Assembly (NCBI GenBank): GCA_002338605.1
Contig: DDIP01000107.1
Coordinates: 1-7,206 of the forward strand
Reading direction: 5' to 3'
DNA: 7,206 nucleotides
Origin: Proteobacteria bacterium UBA1847
GTDB taxonomy: Bacteria > Pseudomonadota > Gammaproteobacteria > Steroidobacterales > Woeseiaceae
Each line of letters begins with the position of its first letter. Position 1 is the stretch's first letter. Under the pieces are notes generated by a model. It searched no databases. It saw nothing but the letters and a program-made list of their open reading frames with translations, and was not told where the DNA came from. Position numbers and translations under genes: made by a program. This document shows positions 6,631 to 7,206 of this stretch, in pieces.

Positions 6631-6664
6631 TGCTATCATGCGCCGACAATTCAGCAGAAAGGAG
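6631..6664 (+). promoter_or_regulatory. Candidate extended -10 promoter and ribosome site for the FKBP gene
   Basis: TGCTATCAT at 6631-6639 is an extended -10 element: the TG, one base, then TATCAT, five of six to consensus. No good -35 lies at the usual distance, as is common for this promoter class. AAAGGAG at 6658-6664 is a strong ribosome site seven bases before the ATG at 6672. The leader would be about 26 bases. The FKBP gene may thus be transcribed independently of apbE, which ends 55 bases upstream. Confidence 0.45.
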
Positions 6665-6671
6665 CAGATCG

Positions 6672-7100
6672 ATGAGTCAGGCCAAATCCGGCGACACAGT
6701 AAAAATTCACTACACAGGCACACTCGCCGACGGCACCCAGTTTGACAGCTCGGCCGGCCGCGACCCCCTCGAATTCGCGTTGGGCAGTGGGCAGGTCATT
6801 CCCGGATTCGACTCAGCGGTCGACGGTATGGCGGTTGGTGACAGCAAGACCGTCGATATCCCCCCCGAAGAAGCGTATGGCCAGCGCCACGAACAACTGA
6901 TTCAGCAGGTACCCAAGTCCGCGCTGCCTGAGGAAATGGAACCCGAAGCTGGCATGCAGCTGCAGAGCCAGAGCCCGGATGGCCAGATCATGAATCTTGT
7001 TGTCACCGAAGTCGCTGAAGAGACAATTACCGTCGACGGCAATCATCCGTTGGCCGGCCAAACGCTGACATTCGATATTGAACTGGTCGCCATCGCCTGA
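6672..7100 (+). CDS. FKBP-type peptidyl-prolyl cis-trans isomerase, SlyD-like
   Basis: A 142-residue FKBP prolyl isomerase/chaperone that should speed cis-trans rotation of proline bonds during folding. The start is ATG 6672 with AAAGGAG seven bases before it. The frame extends further upstream into apbE, but those codons overlap apbE and have no such site. The catalytic FKBP fold is split as in SlyD. Residues 1-70 hold HYTGTLADGTQFDSS (Tyr14, Phe24, Asp25), GQVIPGFDSAV at 40-50 and AYG at 68-70. An inserted insert-in-flap chaperone domain spans about 71-122. The fold closes with NHPLAGQTLTFDIELVAI at 124-141. There is no signal peptide, so it should be cytoplasmic. The His/Cys-rich metal-binding tail of E. 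coli SlyD is absent, and the protein stops right after the last strand. E. coli FkpB (SlpA) also lacks the tail, so either name could be argued and I give no symbol. Confidence 0.93.
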   Translation: MSQAKSGDTVKIHYTGTLADGTQFDSSAGRDPLEFALGSGQVIPGFDSAVDGMAVGDSKTVDIPPEEAYGQRHEQLIQQVPKSALPEEMEPEAGMQLQSQSPDGQIMNLVVTEVAEETITVDGNHPLAGQTLTFDIELVAIA

Positions 7101-7128
7101 TCGACCGGGCAGCACACGACAACTCGGC

Positions 7129-7206
7129 GTGAAACCCGTCCTGGTCATCGGCAGTTCGAATACCGACATGGTGGTTACTGTCGGCGAATTGCCGCGACCC
7201 GGGCAA
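7129..7206 (+). CDS. rbsK: Ribokinase-like PfkB family sugar kinase, N-terminal fragment
   Basis: Twenty-six codons are open from GTG 7129 to the right window edge, reading (M)KPVLVIGSSNTDMVVTVGELPRPGQ. This is the hallmark N-terminus of ribokinases: a first beta strand, the GSSNTD substrate-binding segment whose Asp contacts the sugar, then the P-x-P-G turn. Ribokinase phosphorylates ribose at O5 in the cytoplasm; other PfkB kinases with the same start act on related sugars or nucleosides, so the substrate is unproven. GTG is chosen because no ATG occurs in frame upstream and the next ATG (7168) would lose the GSSNTD motif. No clear ribosome site precedes it. It begins 28 bases after the FKBP stop with no terminator visible between, so read-through from FKBP is possible. 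Confidence 0.8.
   Translation, partial: MKPVLVIGSSNTDMVVTVGELPRPGQ

Noticed and set aside
6459..6671. Upstream extension of the FKBP frame
   Set aside because: These codons overlap apbE in another frame and do not resemble an FKBP. The strong AAAGGAG site marks ATG 6672 as the start.
6813..7169. Minus-strand open frame of 118 codons over the FKBP and kinase genes
   Set aside because: It is a shadow across two recognisable plus-strand genes and shows no domain or ribosome site.

Overview
This window reads as ordinary bacterial chromosome, moderately GC-rich and densely coding. The gene set fits a free-living gammaproteobacterium, perhaps an aquatic one: exported lipoprotein peptidases, a lipoprotein ApbE, a SlyD-type FKBP and a ribokinase-like sugar kinase. 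The lineage is an inference from gene content only. I see no insertion sequences, phage genes, CRISPR arrays, tRNAs or rRNAs, and no gene-free stretch longer than 300 bases.

Layout: (1) 1-466, minus strand, the N-terminal part of an exported SH3-domain protein with an acidic Pro/Glu-rich tail that runs off the left edge. (2) 494-560, a strong inverted repeat interleaved with a second one in the gap behind the next gene. (3) 564-2456, minus strand, an M1 zinc aminopeptidase closely resembling leukotriene A4 hydrolase, made as a lipoprotein. (4) 2540-3325, plus strand, a HupE/UreJ-like polytopic membrane protein, divergent from the M1 gene and overlapping the end of the next gene by 11 bases. 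(5) 3315-5471, minus strand, a Dcp-like M3 peptidyl-dipeptidase, also a lipoprotein. (6) 5588-6616, plus strand, a lipoprotein FAD:protein FMN transferase (ApbE), divergent from dcp. (7) 6672-7100, plus strand, a SlyD-type FKBP prolyl isomerase without the metal-binding tail. (8) 7129-7206, plus strand, the first 26 codons of a ribokinase-like PfkB sugar kinase that runs off the right edge.

How they may work together: the M1 aminopeptidase (trimming N-termini) and the M3 peptidyl-dipeptidase (releasing C-terminal dipeptides) both carry lipoboxes without Asp at +2. They would sit on the periplasmic face of the outer membrane and could jointly break down imported peptides. ApbE acts in the same compartment but its flavoprotein client is not in the window. 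The remaining genes look like independent housekeeping neighbours.

I find no convincing new multi-gene system. The items most worth a second look are the interleaved inverted repeats between the M1 and SH3 genes, the close match of the M1 protein to leukotriene A4 hydrolase, and the open-ended SH3/Pro-Glu protein.
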